A DNA stretch of 36,587 nucleotides, taken from assembly GCA_002306815.1 (NCBI GenBank), contig DBTA01000024.1, forward strand, positions 1-36,587, read 5' to 3'. Every line of letters begins with the position of its first letter. Position 1 is the first letter of the stretch. The stretch is from Dehalococcoidia bacterium UBA1328. GTDB taxonomy: Bacteria > Chloroflexota > Dehalococcoidia > Lucifugimonadales > Lucifugimonadaceae. Shown piece after piece: positions 1-8,483 of this stretch. The translations under genes and the position numbers were made by a program. Below the pieces are notes generated by a model. The model searched no databases and was not told the origin of the DNA. It saw only the letters and a list, made by a program, of their open reading frames with translations.

Positions 1-739
1 CGAAAGTCACTGATGTGGGATCGACTAGACTAAAAGAAACGATCTGACCCCGGTCCTTTACTAGATCGATAGCGATTCCAAGACCGTCCGGGTTGCCGCT
101 AGCATCAACAACCACGTCGTACATTTCACCGTCAGTGATTTCTTTAGAAGCTTCCAGCGAATCCTCGTTTGTGGCGTTGATCGTGTGAGTGGCACCGAGT
201 TCAGCAGATTTACGACATCGATACTCTTCGAGATCAATACCTACAACCTGCTGTGCGCCCTGTCGTTCCGCAATCATCGTGAACGTAAGCCCGATACCGC
301 CCTGTCCGATCATTGCAATCTTCTTGCCCATAGGGTTGCCCCAGTGACGAGCAGAATAAAGAGCAGTGCCGGAATGTTGGCACATAACCCACTCTGAGAG
401 ATCACCCCATTCCGGAAGCTTGATAAGTCGATCAGCAGTCTGAACAACCTGTTCCCGCATGCCAGCGACGTCACGGGGTATGACGATTACCCGTTGTCCT
501 TCTTTGTAATCCGGGTCACGGCTATCGACAACGACTCCGGCGCATTCGTGCATTGGTGCACCGGGAACGAATGGATAGTCCTCTTCGGGCAAGTCAGCGT
601 CGTATTCAAGGTAAATGTCGCTGCCGCAAATCGAAAGTGATTCAAGTTTTACCTGAACCTCGCCTTCTTCGAGCGGTCCTGGCTCAGGTAAGTCAAGGAA
701 CTCGATCTTGCGACGGGCTACAACTCTGGCGGCTTTCAC
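1..739 (-). CDS. Zinc-type alcohol dehydrogenase (MDR family), 3' part outside window
   Basis: This is the 5' part (about 246 codons) of a medium-chain dehydrogenase/reductase; the gene runs off the left edge of the window. It starts at GTG 737-739, preceded on the minus strand by AGAGGTT at good spacing. The translation has a GroES-like domain with the catalytic-zinc cysteine in SICGSDIY (about residue 38) and the histidine of the G-x-x-x-H-E-like segment GAPMHECAGVVV. It continues into a Rossmann domain with GQGGIG and a GIDLEEYR nucleotide-binding acidic strand end. I do not see the four-cysteine structural-zinc loop found in many family members. The family oxidises alcohols or polyols with NAD(P). 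The gene is divergent from the sugar-acid dehydratase pair, so an NAD-dependent polyol or hydroxy-acid role is possible, but the substrate is unknown. Confidence 0.88.
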   Translation of the reverse strand, partial: MKAARVVARRKIEFLDLPEPGPLEEGEVQVKLESLSICGSDIYLEYDADLPEEDYPFVPGAPMHECAGVVVDSRDPDYKEGQRVIVIPRDVAGMREQVVQTADRLIKLPEWGDLSEWVMCQHSGTALYSARHWGNPMGKKIAMIGQGGIGLTFTMIAERQGAQQVVGIDLEEYRCRKSAELGATHTINATNEDSLEASKEITDGEMYDVVVDASGNPDGLGIAIDLVKDRGQIVSFSLVDPTSVTF

Positions 740-876
740 TTCTAACCTCTTGTGGTGATATTGAAAAATGAAACTTCTAATTTTGAAATCGACGGCGAAT
801 TCTAACCCGACCCGGCGTATACTCGGCGACCGTTCGCAAGTTAAATCAGTTCGAACTTGAAAGCTGTTCAGTAAAA

Positions 877-2223
877 GTGAAGATCACGCAAATAGAAACG
901 GTACGAGTTAGCGATCCGGCAGACGTGATTTGGGTGAGAGTTCACACTGATACCGGTCTTATCGGACTCGGTGAAACCTGGTACGCGTCAAAGACGGTCG
1001 AATCCGCGGTCCACGATCATTTTGCACCGTTAGTGGTTGGACGCGATCCGTTTGCGATTGAACGCCACTGGCTGAACATGTTCCGACTTTCTGATCACGC
1101 TGGGTACGGTGGCGCAGAGTTGCGGGCAATATCGGCCATCGACATGGCACTTTGGGACATCAAGGGTCAGGCAACCGGTGTTCCGGTTTACGAGCTGCTC
1201 GGCGGGGCTGTCCGCAAAAACATCAGGGTGTACGCCACTGGTGCACCGTTCGAGGGTTGCGGCGATCTTGCGCGCGAGCTGATCGACGACGGAATTATTG
1301 CTATGAAGATGGGACCAACGATTCCCATCGCCACTCCTTCAGAAGGGCAATATCTATCACCAAAAGTTCTTGACCATGTGCTCAAGCCGTTCAGAGACGT
1401 GCGAGATGCTGTTGGTGACGACATAAAAATCGCCAACGACGGTCATGGAAAGTGGGCTTTGCCAGTCGCAATTCAAATTGCCAAAGCGATGGAACCGCTC
1501 GACATCATGTGGCAAGAAGATTTGATGCCCTTGTTGAACCCTGAAGCGTTGAGGCAACTGCAAGATTCGACCACCACTCCAGTTTGTATTTCTGAACGTC
1601 TGCTGACTCGCTGGCAATTGCGAGATTTCATCCAAAATGGGGCAGCGCAGATCGTAATGCCCGATCTGATCTGGACTGGTGGAATCAGCGAGACACACCG
1701 CATCGCCGTAATGGCATCTGCTCACCAGGTTCCAGTCGCGCCCCATGATGCGACCGGTCCGGTAAATATTTTTGCCTGCGCTCACATTTGTATGAATTCG
1801 CCGAACGCCATGATCATGGAGCACGTGCGACCGTATTTGTATGGCTGGTACGGAGATTTTGTAGATCCTCTTCCACCGATTGAAAATGGCTGGTTACACG
1901 CACCTCAAAATCCGGGGATAGGAACACGACTTCGTCCCGAGGTATTCGATCGTTCTGATGTAATTCTCCGATTCAGCGACGAGTCGATCATGATTCCCGG
2001 AATGAATGACGAAGGCTGGACTGGCGGTGATAACTTTCCGCTCGACATGTGGTCGGACATGGAGCAAATGCTCGATTTCCGCGCGCAGGGCGATCCCATC
2101 TCTGACCGACTATCAAGAGGATCCGGTGACTCACCTACGGGAGGTCCGGGTGGTGGAATTGCCACGTGGTTCAAAGAAGATGATTCGAGCGAATCTGAGT
2201 CATCCGAGGAGGATCGGCAATGA
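877..2223 (+). CDS. Enolase-superfamily sugar-acid dehydratase (mandelate racemase/muconate lactonizing type), paralog 1
   Basis: 448 aa, GTG start with no strong Shine-Dalgarno. It has an N-terminal capping domain (about 1-115) and a TIM barrel (about 120-370). Visible active-site residues are Asp188 and His190 (NDGHGKW), Glu214 (WQEDL) and Glu240 (CISER) as likely Mg2+ ligands, Asp263 (MPDLIW) and His290 followed by Asp291 (APHDATGP) as the general acid/base. Lys144 (AMKM) ends barrel strand 2, and the second Lys of the K-x-K pattern is absent. The D-x-H pattern resembles galactonate-dehydratase-like members, so beta-elimination of water from an acid sugar is likely, but the substrate is not readable. 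The C-terminus carries an unusual tail of about 36 residues, rich in Gly/Ser and then acidic Ser/Glu/Asp, that the paralogs lack. The stop overlaps the next start (ATGA), indicating translational coupling. Confidence 0.92.
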   Translation: MKITQIETVRVSDPADVIWVRVHTDTGLIGLGETWYASKTVESAVHDHFAPLVVGRDPFAIERHWLNMFRLSDHAGYGGAELRAISAIDMALWDIKGQATGVPVYELLGGAVRKNIRVYATGAPFEGCGDLARELIDDGIIAMKMGPTIPIATPSEGQYLSPKVLDHVLKPFRDVRDAVGDDIKIANDGHGKWALPVAIQIAKAMEPLDIMWQEDLMPLLNPEALRQLQDSTTTPVCISERLLTRWQLRDFIQNGAAQIVMPDLIWTGGISETHRIAVMASAHQVPVAPHDATGPVNIFACAHICMNSPNAMIMEHVRPYLYGWYGDFVDPLPPIENGWLHAPQNPGIGTRLRPEVFDRSDVILRFSDESIMIPGMNDEGWTGGDNFPLDMWSDMEQMLDFRAQGDPISDRLSRGSGDSPTGGPGGGIATWFKEDDSSESESSEEDRQ

Positions 2224-3479
2224 TCATCACCAAGATCGAAACCATCCGAGTCGGGCAATTCTCCGATTTAATCTTTGTCCAGGTTCACACCGACACCGGA
2301 CTGATCGGACTCGGCGAAACCTGGTACGGCGCTTCAACAGTCGAGTCGGCGATTCACGATCATTTTGGACCTTTGCTTATCGGTCGTGATCCGGCGGAGA
2401 TTGAGCGTCACTGGCAAACAATGTTCCGCCTGTCAGATCACGCGGGCTACGGCGGAGCCGAGCTAAGGGCGATATCTGCTCTCGATGTTGCACTTTGGGA
2501 CATCAAAGGCCAGGTTCTTCAACTTCCAATATTCGAGATTCTAGGTGGAGGAACTCGACACCGAATCAAGGTTTACAACACTCTCGGCGTGTTTTGTGAC
2601 ATCACCGAAGGCTACGACGTGTGGAAAGACCCGGTAGAAGTGGCTCAAAGCCTTCTTGACGAAGGTATAACCGGCATGAAAATGTCTCCGACTGATTTCA
2701 TCGCCAGAGAAACCGACGGGCAAATCCTTTTCAAAGATGATCTCGATTGGGTGCTGCGTCCACTACGAGAAATACGAGACAAACTCGGCATGGCAATAGA
2801 GGTTGCCAACGATGCACATGCCAAGTGGAATCTTCCGACGGCGCTGCGAATAGTGCGAGAAATGGAACCGCTTCGACCAATGTGGCACGAAGAGCTAATT
2901 TCGCCGCTAAACGAAGAAGCCCATGTGCGCTTGCAGGATGCTACTTCGACACCGATCGCCGCTGCTGAGAGGCTTATGACTCGTTATCAGCATCGGCGTT
3001 TCATAGAATCGCCGGCTGCTCGCATCACGATGCCCGATCTCACGTGGACAGGCGGAATTTCCGAGGTAAAGAAAATCGGAATCCTCGCGTCCGCCCACCA
3101 GATGCCAATTGCACCGCACGATTGCGTTGGTCCGGTAAACATGTTCGCCTGCGCTCATATCGCAATGTCGACACCAAACGTGATGATAATGGAATACAAC
3201 CGCGCCACGCACCGCGGCTGGTACGGCGATTTCATCGAGCCAAATTTCGTCGTTGAAGACGGCTATCTAATGGCGCCGACAGAACCCGGGCTTGGTACAC
3301 GTCTTAAGGCTTCGGTGAAAGATCGTCCAGACGCCACTGTTCGCATGAGCAATGAATCACGAGAACCCTGGTTGATGTCGAACAAACGTTACACATACCC
3401 GCCTCCGGAATTGCAGGACGAATTCATCAATAGCACGCCTCGCCGCAAGTCAGGCTCTGAAGCGGTTTACTACGACTAA
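2220..3479 (+). CDS. Enolase-superfamily sugar-acid dehydratase, paralog 2 (tandem copy)
   Basis: 419 aa, ATG start inside the ATGA overlap with paralog 1. The first 110 residues are very similar to paralog 1 (for example the shared TGLIGLGETWY and MFRLSDHAGYGGAELRAIS segments), so the two arose by tandem duplication. The active site is kept: Lys154, Asp198 and His200 (NDAHAKW), Glu224 (WHEEL), Glu250 (AAAER), Asp273 region (MPDLTW) and His300-Asp301 (APHD). It carries a roughly 10-residue insertion after residue 125 (ITEGYDVWKDP) in the loop that usually shapes the substrate pocket, and lacks the low-complexity tail. Retained catalysis with a changed loop suggests a different, related substrate. 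Alternatively the two chains could form a hetero-oligomer, since they are translationally coupled and this family forms octamers. Confidence 0.92.
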   Translation: MIITKIETIRVGQFSDLIFVQVHTDTGLIGLGETWYGASTVESAIHDHFGPLLIGRDPAEIERHWQTMFRLSDHAGYGGAELRAISALDVALWDIKGQVLQLPIFEILGGGTRHRIKVYNTLGVFCDITEGYDVWKDPVEVAQSLLDEGITGMKMSPTDFIARETDGQILFKDDLDWVLRPLREIRDKLGMAIEVANDAHAKWNLPTALRIVREMEPLRPMWHEELISPLNEEAHVRLQDATSTPIAAAERLMTRYQHRRFIESPAARITMPDLTWTGGISEVKKIGILASAHQMPIAPHDCVGPVNMFACAHIAMSTPNVMIMEYNRATHRGWYGDFIEPNFVVEDGYLMAPTEPGLGTRLKASVKDRPDATVRMSNESREPWLMSNKRYTYPPPELQDEFINSTPRRKSGSEAVYYD

Positions 3480-3517
3480 ATATTCTGACCACAGCAGGCA
3501 CTTCGAAAGATCGGTAA

Positions 3518-4591
3518 ATGAAAGGTAGCGAAAACAAGAAGCGAATCATATTTATTGGAGCCGGCGCGGTTGGCACCTATCTAGGGGGATGGCTTTCGCA
3601 TACCGGACATGACGTAACACTGGTCGATATGTGGGATGAACAGGTTGAGACCATTCGAAAAAAAGGTCTCCAGTTAACGGGACCACACGAGCCGTTCACC
3701 GCGCACCCCACCATCTGGCACTTACACGAAAACGAACTGGTTTCGCGTGAAGATCAGTACGATATTGGTTTCGTCGCTGTGAAGGCTTACGACACTGCCT
3801 GGGCAGCAAAATTCATAAATAAATTCGTTAAGCCCGATGGATACATCGTCTCTTCACAGAACACCTGGACCGACCCAGCGATTGCCGAAGCTGTCGGTGC
3901 AGACAGGGCGGTGGGACTCGTGATGTCGAGTATTTCGGTCGCTATGTGGGAAGCTGGAAAGGTAGAGCGCCCGGGCGACACTCGCCGACGCGATCACGGA
4001 CATATCGTGTTCAGGGCAGGCAATCACGATGGCAGCGACACACCGAGACTACACGAAATAGTCGACATTCTTGATCCGATAGACGGCGGCAAAATCACCA
4101 CCAATCTTTGGGGAGAACGCTGGGCGAAGCTGAGCCAGAACTCAATGGGTAACCCTGTCGCTGCTGCCAGCGGCATGGGAATGGCCGATTTGAACAAGCA
4201 CGCTCGTGGACGAGAGCTGCAGATTCGCCTTGCCCAGGAGGTCGCAACGGTCGGACTCGCTTTGGGGTACGAAGTTGAAAACTTCGGCGGTAAACTTGCC
4301 CAAAATTGGGCAGACGCCTCTCATGGGGACGTTTACGAGCTGCTTGACGGAGAACTGGCTGAAAAAACCAACGGCGCAAACTGGCGGCCATCGATGGCTC
4401 AGGACGTGGTCAAAGGTCGACCGACCGAGATTTACCAGATGAACGGCTTCGTTTGCGAGCAGGGCGACAAAGTGGGTGTCGACACCCCTGTTAATGCGGC
4501 AATGACTGACGTTATTCGGGCAATCGACGCAAAAGAGATTGATGCAGGGTTCGAAAACGTTGATCGAGTTCTAAAGTCGGCTGGCTATTAG
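3518..4591 (+). CDS. Ketopantoate reductase family (ApbA/PanE-like) dehydrogenase
   Basis: 357 aa, ATG start, 38 nt after the second dehydratase and probably in the same operon. The N-terminal Rossmann fold has the dinucleotide motif IFIGAGAVGTYLGGW (Gly14, Gly16, Gly19). Lys89 lies in FVAVKAYDT, the family's conserved strand, and the C-terminal helical domain has WAKLSQNSMGNPVAA with the expected catalytic Lys204 and Asn207/Asn212. The family normally reduces 2-dehydropantoate to pantoate with NADPH. Members around 350 aa that sit in catabolic operons often act on other 2-keto or 2-hydroxy acids. Because it follows two sugar-acid dehydratases, which make 2-keto-3-deoxy acids, I infer a keto-acid reductase rather than coenzyme A synthesis. 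Substrate identity is unproven. Confidence 0.88.
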   Translation: MKGSENKKRIIFIGAGAVGTYLGGWLSHTGHDVTLVDMWDEQVETIRKKGLQLTGPHEPFTAHPTIWHLHENELVSREDQYDIGFVAVKAYDTAWAAKFINKFVKPDGYIVSSQNTWTDPAIAEAVGADRAVGLVMSSISVAMWEAGKVERPGDTRRRDHGHIVFRAGNHDGSDTPRLHEIVDILDPIDGGKITTNLWGERWAKLSQNSMGNPVAAASGMGMADLNKHARGRELQIRLAQEVATVGLALGYEVENFGGKLAQNWADASHGDVYELLDGELAEKTNGANWRPSMAQDVVKGRPTEIYQMNGFVCEQGDKVGVDTPVNAAMTDVIRAIDAKEIDAGFENVDRVLKSAGY

Positions 4592-4734
4592 GAAACCAAC
4601 CACGGGGTGTAGAACTGTGAACGTGAAGAAATCACCCGTGTTCGCAGGTCAAATCCCCGACACGCTCGGGTAAAGTCTGACGGATCCAGTAACAGCGCTT
4701 TCCACCTCATATATCCGGATTTGAAAAGACCTAA

Positions 4735-7545
4735 TTGCCCGGCATTCACGAAGACACACTTGTAGCACTTGACCTCGAAACCACCGGGGTCAACTCAAGT
4801 AACGACCACATAATCGAGGTCGGCGCGGTCAAATTCGTAGGGGACAAACAGGTCGATACCCTGAGCACGCTGGTAAATCCGAACCGCAAACTCTCAAGTT
4901 TCATCGTCGGTCTAACCGGGATCAATCAGGAAGATGTCGACGCCGCACCTCAGTGGGATGACGTGAAAGATGAAGTTGCCGATTTCATCGCAGGCGTACC
5001 GATCATCGGACACAACATAGGCTTTGACGCCTCGTTTCTGCGCTCGCACGGTGTGAAACCTGACGGACTATACGACACGATGTCGATGGCGGAGATCGCA
5101 CTGCCTTACGGCCCAGAGTACAGCCTTGTACGATTGTCACAGCGGCTTGGCTTTTCACATGATGATCCTCATCGAGCGCTCTCTGACGCGCTGGTAACTA
5201 GGGACTTATTTCTTCACTTACTTGAAATCATCGAAGGTTTCGATAGGTCAGTCCTCGAGCAAATAGAAGCTTTGGGAGAAAAGGCATCGACGCCGTTGGG
5301 CCGTCTTGCCGGAAGAATCCTCGAGTCAGATGATTCTCCACTCCTACCGACGAGTGACAGCATTACGGGGATTGATCACAAAGAACTTGGTCAGCGACTG
5401 CGTTCCACAAACAGGACTCCGTCCGTAGAACCGCACAAATACGACCAGGACGAAATCGACGGTGAGTCCGTAATGGATTCGGTCAAGTCGATATTCGGGT
5501 CAGCCGGAGCGCTGGAAGAAACGCTGGACGGCTATGAATCGCGACCTGAACAACTCGAAATGGCTGAAGCGGTCACGAACGCTATCGAGAACGGCGAACA
5601 TCTCGTGGTCGAAGCGGGAACCGGTGTCGGGAAATCGCTCGCATATCTCATTCCGTCGGTGCTTTATGCAATTCGACAGGGAAAAAAGGTTGTTGTTTCC
5701 ACCAACACGATCAACCTGCAGGAGCAACTAACCGGGAAAGACATTGGAATTTCATCGAACGCACTTGAAGCCTACGGTGACAAGTCTGACCGTCTAAGAG
5801 CCGCCCAACTAAAAGGTAGAGCAAACTATGTCTGCTTCAAGAGATGGCAGAACGCTGTTCTTTCTTCGGATCCCAACGATGTCGAGTCCAAAATTCTCTC
5901 TAAGCTTCTTGTTTGGCTTCAAGAAACCGAAACTGGTGACCGCGGTGAACTCGCGCTGGGACGCCTGACGCCAATGTTCTCTCGGTACTCAGCTCAGGGA
6001 GCGCTGATGTGTCCGTCGAACGAAGGCCCTTGTTTTCTCCGGACCGCACGCAATAAGGCGAATGCTTCAAACGTCGTCGTGATCAACCATGCGCTTCTCA
6101 TGTCTGACATTGCGATGGGTGGTGGACTCTTGCCAGATCACGACGTTCTCGTGATCGATGAAGCTCATCATCTCGAATCTGCGGCAACGAACCATCTCGG
6201 GTTTTCTGTAAACCAGTTCCAACTTGAAAACGAACTCCGCCAACTCACCGGCCATAGGGGAATTCTCGGGCGACTAGCAGCAGTCATTTCGAAAGGCGAG
6301 ATAAACGCCCTTGATGCATCGACTCATATTGCTACACAGGCGGTCGAAGCTGTTGATTCTGCGATCCAAAATGCCGCTGTGATGTTCGATCTCGCCGCTC
6401 AGATTGCTTCGGAATCAACACGAGGTTCTCAGCAACAGTCTGAACTACGGTTGACCGAATCGGTGAGAACGCAGCCAATCTGGAGCGATCTTGAAATCGC
6501 CTGGGAGAACGCAAACACTCTACTACTAGGGGTATCGGAGCATCTTGGAGATCTGTGTGAACAGGCGAGCGCCACGAAAGATAGTTCTGCTGAAGGACTC
6601 GTTCTCGATGCTTACTCGGTCAAGGATTCAATCGAATCCGCGGTCACATCACTTCGTCAAGCTATTCCCGAACCAGACGACGAAAGCGTCTACTGGTTGC
6701 GCACCCAAACTGGTAACCGCGGAACCAACATCAACGGTGCACCACTCGATGTGTCGACGAAGCTAAATCAGGCGCTTTTTGACGGCGCTCGCTCGGTAAT
6801 ACTGACCGGGGCAACGATCGCATATGAGAAGAGTTTCGAGCGATACCGAAACTCGATCGGACTGTCCACGGGTAATGATATAGCTCTGGGTTCACCATAC
6901 GACTACCGCAAGAACACGTTGATCGCTGTTCCGGAAGATCTGCCAGCACCAGGCGAAGCGGGATTCGCCAACGCGACAGCAGTTACGCTAATCGATATAG
7001 CTCGATCCAGCGCGGGACGGGTCCTGGCTTTATTTACTTCGATATCCGCCCTCGATAATGCGAGAAAGGCGATAACGCCAGTTCTCGGACGGGATGGAAT
7101 TCGCGTTATAGCTCAGGGAGCCGACGGCTCTCCGGGTCGGATAATGCGAATGCTTGCTGAGGACGAACCGACTATTGCGTTGGGAACAAGTAGCCTCTGG
7201 GAGGGTGTTGACCTTCAAGGTGCTTCATTGAACGCACTGGTCATGGCTCGATTGCCATTTCCGGTTCCATCCGACCCGATTGTCGCCGCTCGAAGCGAGA
7301 TGTACGAGGACGGGTTCAATGAATACAGCATTCCGGAGGCTGTGCAAAGATTCCGCCAGGGCTTTGGCCGACTTATTCGATCGAAGACAGATCGCGGTGT
7401 GTTTGTAATCCTCGACAACAGAATTGTGACGAAAAATTACGGCGTGAAGTTCCAGCGATCTCTTCCGAGATGCACGGTGCGCCGTGTTAGCAAAGAACGC
7501 CTGTTTCCTCTTCTACAGAGCTGGCGTGACGGGACCTTTGAGTGA
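4735..7545 (+). CDS. dinG: DinG-type ATP-dependent DNA helicase with N-terminal DEDDh 3'-5' exonuclease domain
   Basis: 936 aa. The start is TTG 4735: an in-frame TAA lies directly before it (4732-4734) and exonuclease motif I begins at residue 13, so no other start fits. Residues 1-165 form a DnaQ-like exonuclease: Asp13/Glu15 (DLETTG), Asp98 (HNIGFD), and His146 with Asp151 (HRALSD). The superfamily 2 helicase follows: Walker A GTGVGKS (295-301), DEAH box (475-478) and motif VI QRFRQGFGRLIR near the C-terminus. The iron-sulfur region has only three cysteines (Cys367, Cys426, Cys433) where FeS-containing DinG/XPD proteins use four, so a normal 4Fe-4S cluster is doubtful. This fusion is the usual Gram-positive/Chloroflexota form. 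It overlaps the glycosylase gene, suggesting a shared DNA repair role. Confidence 0.93.
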   Translation: MPGIHEDTLVALDLETTGVNSSNDHIIEVGAVKFVGDKQVDTLSTLVNPNRKLSSFIVGLTGINQEDVDAAPQWDDVKDEVADFIAGVPIIGHNIGFDASFLRSHGVKPDGLYDTMSMAEIALPYGPEYSLVRLSQRLGFSHDDPHRALSDALVTRDLFLHLLEIIEGFDRSVLEQIEALGEKASTPLGRLAGRILESDDSPLLPTSDSITGIDHKELGQRLRSTNRTPSVEPHKYDQDEIDGESVMDSVKSIFGSAGALEETLDGYESRPEQLEMAEAVTNAIENGEHLVVEAGTGVGKSLAYLIPSVLYAIRQGKKVVVSTNTINLQEQLTGKDIGISSNALEAYGDKSDRLRAAQLKGRANYVCFKRWQNAVLSSDPNDVESKILSKLLVWLQETETGDRGELALGRLTPMFSRYSAQGALMCPSNEGPCFLRTARNKANASNVVVINHALLMSDIAMGGGLLPDHDVLVIDEAHHLESAATNHLGFSVNQFQLENELRQLTGHRGILGRLAAVISKGEINALDASTHIATQAVEAVDSAIQNAAVMFDLAAQIASESTRGSQQQSELRLTESVRTQPIWSDLEIAWENANTLLLGVSEHLGDLCEQASATKDSSAEGLVLDAYSVKDSIESAVTSLRQAIPEPDDESVYWLRTQTGNRGTNINGAPLDVSTKLNQALFDGARSVILTGATIAYEKSFERYRNSIGLSTGNDIALGSPYDYRKNTLIAVPEDLPAPGEAGFANATAVTLIDIARSSAGRVLALFTSISALDNARKAITPVLGRDGIRVIAQGADGSPGRIMRMLAEDEPTIALGTSSLWEGVDLQGASLNALVMARLPFPVPSDPIVAARSEMYEDGFNEYSIPEAVQRFRQGFGRLIRSKTDRGVFVILDNRIVTKNYGVKFQRSLPRCTVRRVSKERLFPLLQSWRDGTFE

Positions 7546-8483
7546 CGACTACTGAGAACAACACGACAACGGCGGACACGATCTCACTTCAAATCGGATA
7601 TGTCGACATTGAGGCGACTCTGGACGGGGGGCAGGCGTTTCGCTGGTGGCCGTCAGACTCACAGGACGGAAGCTACCGGGGAGTGGTCGGTAGACGAGTG
7701 TTGAGTATTCGAGAAGCTCCTGGTGGAGTGGAAGTAACTCCGGTTGACGGCAAACCTTACGACGGTGTGGAACATTCGACGCTGGATTACCTCGGTCAGG
7801 ATCAGGACCTGGAAGGGTTCCGATCGCATTTTGAGGACGATCCGTGTCTGGGTCCGGCTCTTCGCGGATATTCCGGCTTGCGTGTTCTGAGACAGGATCC
7901 CTGGGAGTGCTTGTTTAGTTTCATCACATCAAGTACGTCCAATATCCCCAGGATTAAGTTGAACGTAGGTTCGGCGGCTGAGCATCTTGGATACTCGGTA
8001 GGACCGAATGCTCGAGACGTTACGTTCCCTGAACCGGAAATCATAGTTGAGGCTGGAGCGCAGTTCCTGCGTGATCTTGGCTTTGGTTTTCGAGCCAAGT
8101 ACCTGGTTCCCGCAGCAGAAGCTGTAGCATCAGGCAATTTACGTCTAAACGATCTAAGAGAAGCGACTTACGAAGATGCGCGAGCGGAACTTGTATCTCT
8201 ACACGGAGTGGGCGAGAAAGTCGCCGATTGTGTTCTCGCTTTCTCACTTGATAAACCCGAATCGTTCATTGTCGACCGACACATCCTGCGGGCACTCCAT
8301 AAGTGGTACAAACTGCCTGAAAAATCCACGCTTACATACGCCGCCGACTGGGCGCGTGACTATTTCGGCGAGTATTCAGCGCTTGCAAACCAGTACATGT
8401 TTCATCGAGAGCGGCTCTCACGCCGTGCCTCGGAGTGGGGTGGGGCACACGTAGATCGGGCATTGCCCGAGGACGGGAGTTAG
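7542..8483 (+). CDS. ogg: 8-oxoguanine DNA glycosylase/AP lyase, OGG1 type
   Basis: 313 aa, GTG start overlapping the dinG stop (GTGA). An N-terminal OGG1-like domain (about 15-115) includes GGQAFRW, resembling the eukaryotic GQ-FRW segment. A helix-hairpin-helix GPD domain follows: LHGVGEKVADCV (about 220-231) contains the candidate Schiff-base lysine Lys226, and FIVDRH supplies the catalytic Asp245. No 4Fe-4S cysteine loop is present, which separates it from EndoIII/MutY. The expected activity is excision of 8-oxoguanine opposite cytosine with AP-lyase cleavage. Coupling with a DinG helicase/exonuclease places it in oxidative DNA damage repair. Its last bases overlap the stop of the convergent nucleotidyltransferase gene. 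Confidence 0.87.
   Translation: MTTTENNTTTADTISLQIGYVDIEATLDGGQAFRWWPSDSQDGSYRGVVGRRVLSIREAPGGVEVTPVDGKPYDGVEHSTLDYLGQDQDLEGFRSHFEDDPCLGPALRGYSGLRVLRQDPWECLFSFITSSTSNIPRIKLNVGSAAEHLGYSVGPNARDVTFPEPEIIVEAGAQFLRDLGFGFRAKYLVPAAEAVASGNLRLNDLREATYEDARAELVSLHGVGEKVADCVLAFSLDKPESFIVDRHILRALHKWYKLPEKSTLTYAADWARDYFGEYSALANQYMFHRERLSRRASEWGGAHVDRALPEDGS

Noticed and set aside
553..771. Plus-strand ORF over the alcohol dehydrogenase start
   Set aside because: It overlaps the conserved minus-strand MDR N-terminus and its ribosome site.
1357..1824. Minus-strand 155-codon ORF within the first dehydratase
   Set aside because: It is antisense to the catalytic barrel of a well-conserved enzyme and shows no family features.
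4595..4734. Terminator or RNA element between the KPR-like gene and dinG
   Set aside because: Weak inverted repeats (CACGGGGTG with CACCCGTG; CCCGA with TCGGG) exist but none is followed by a T-run, and loops are long.
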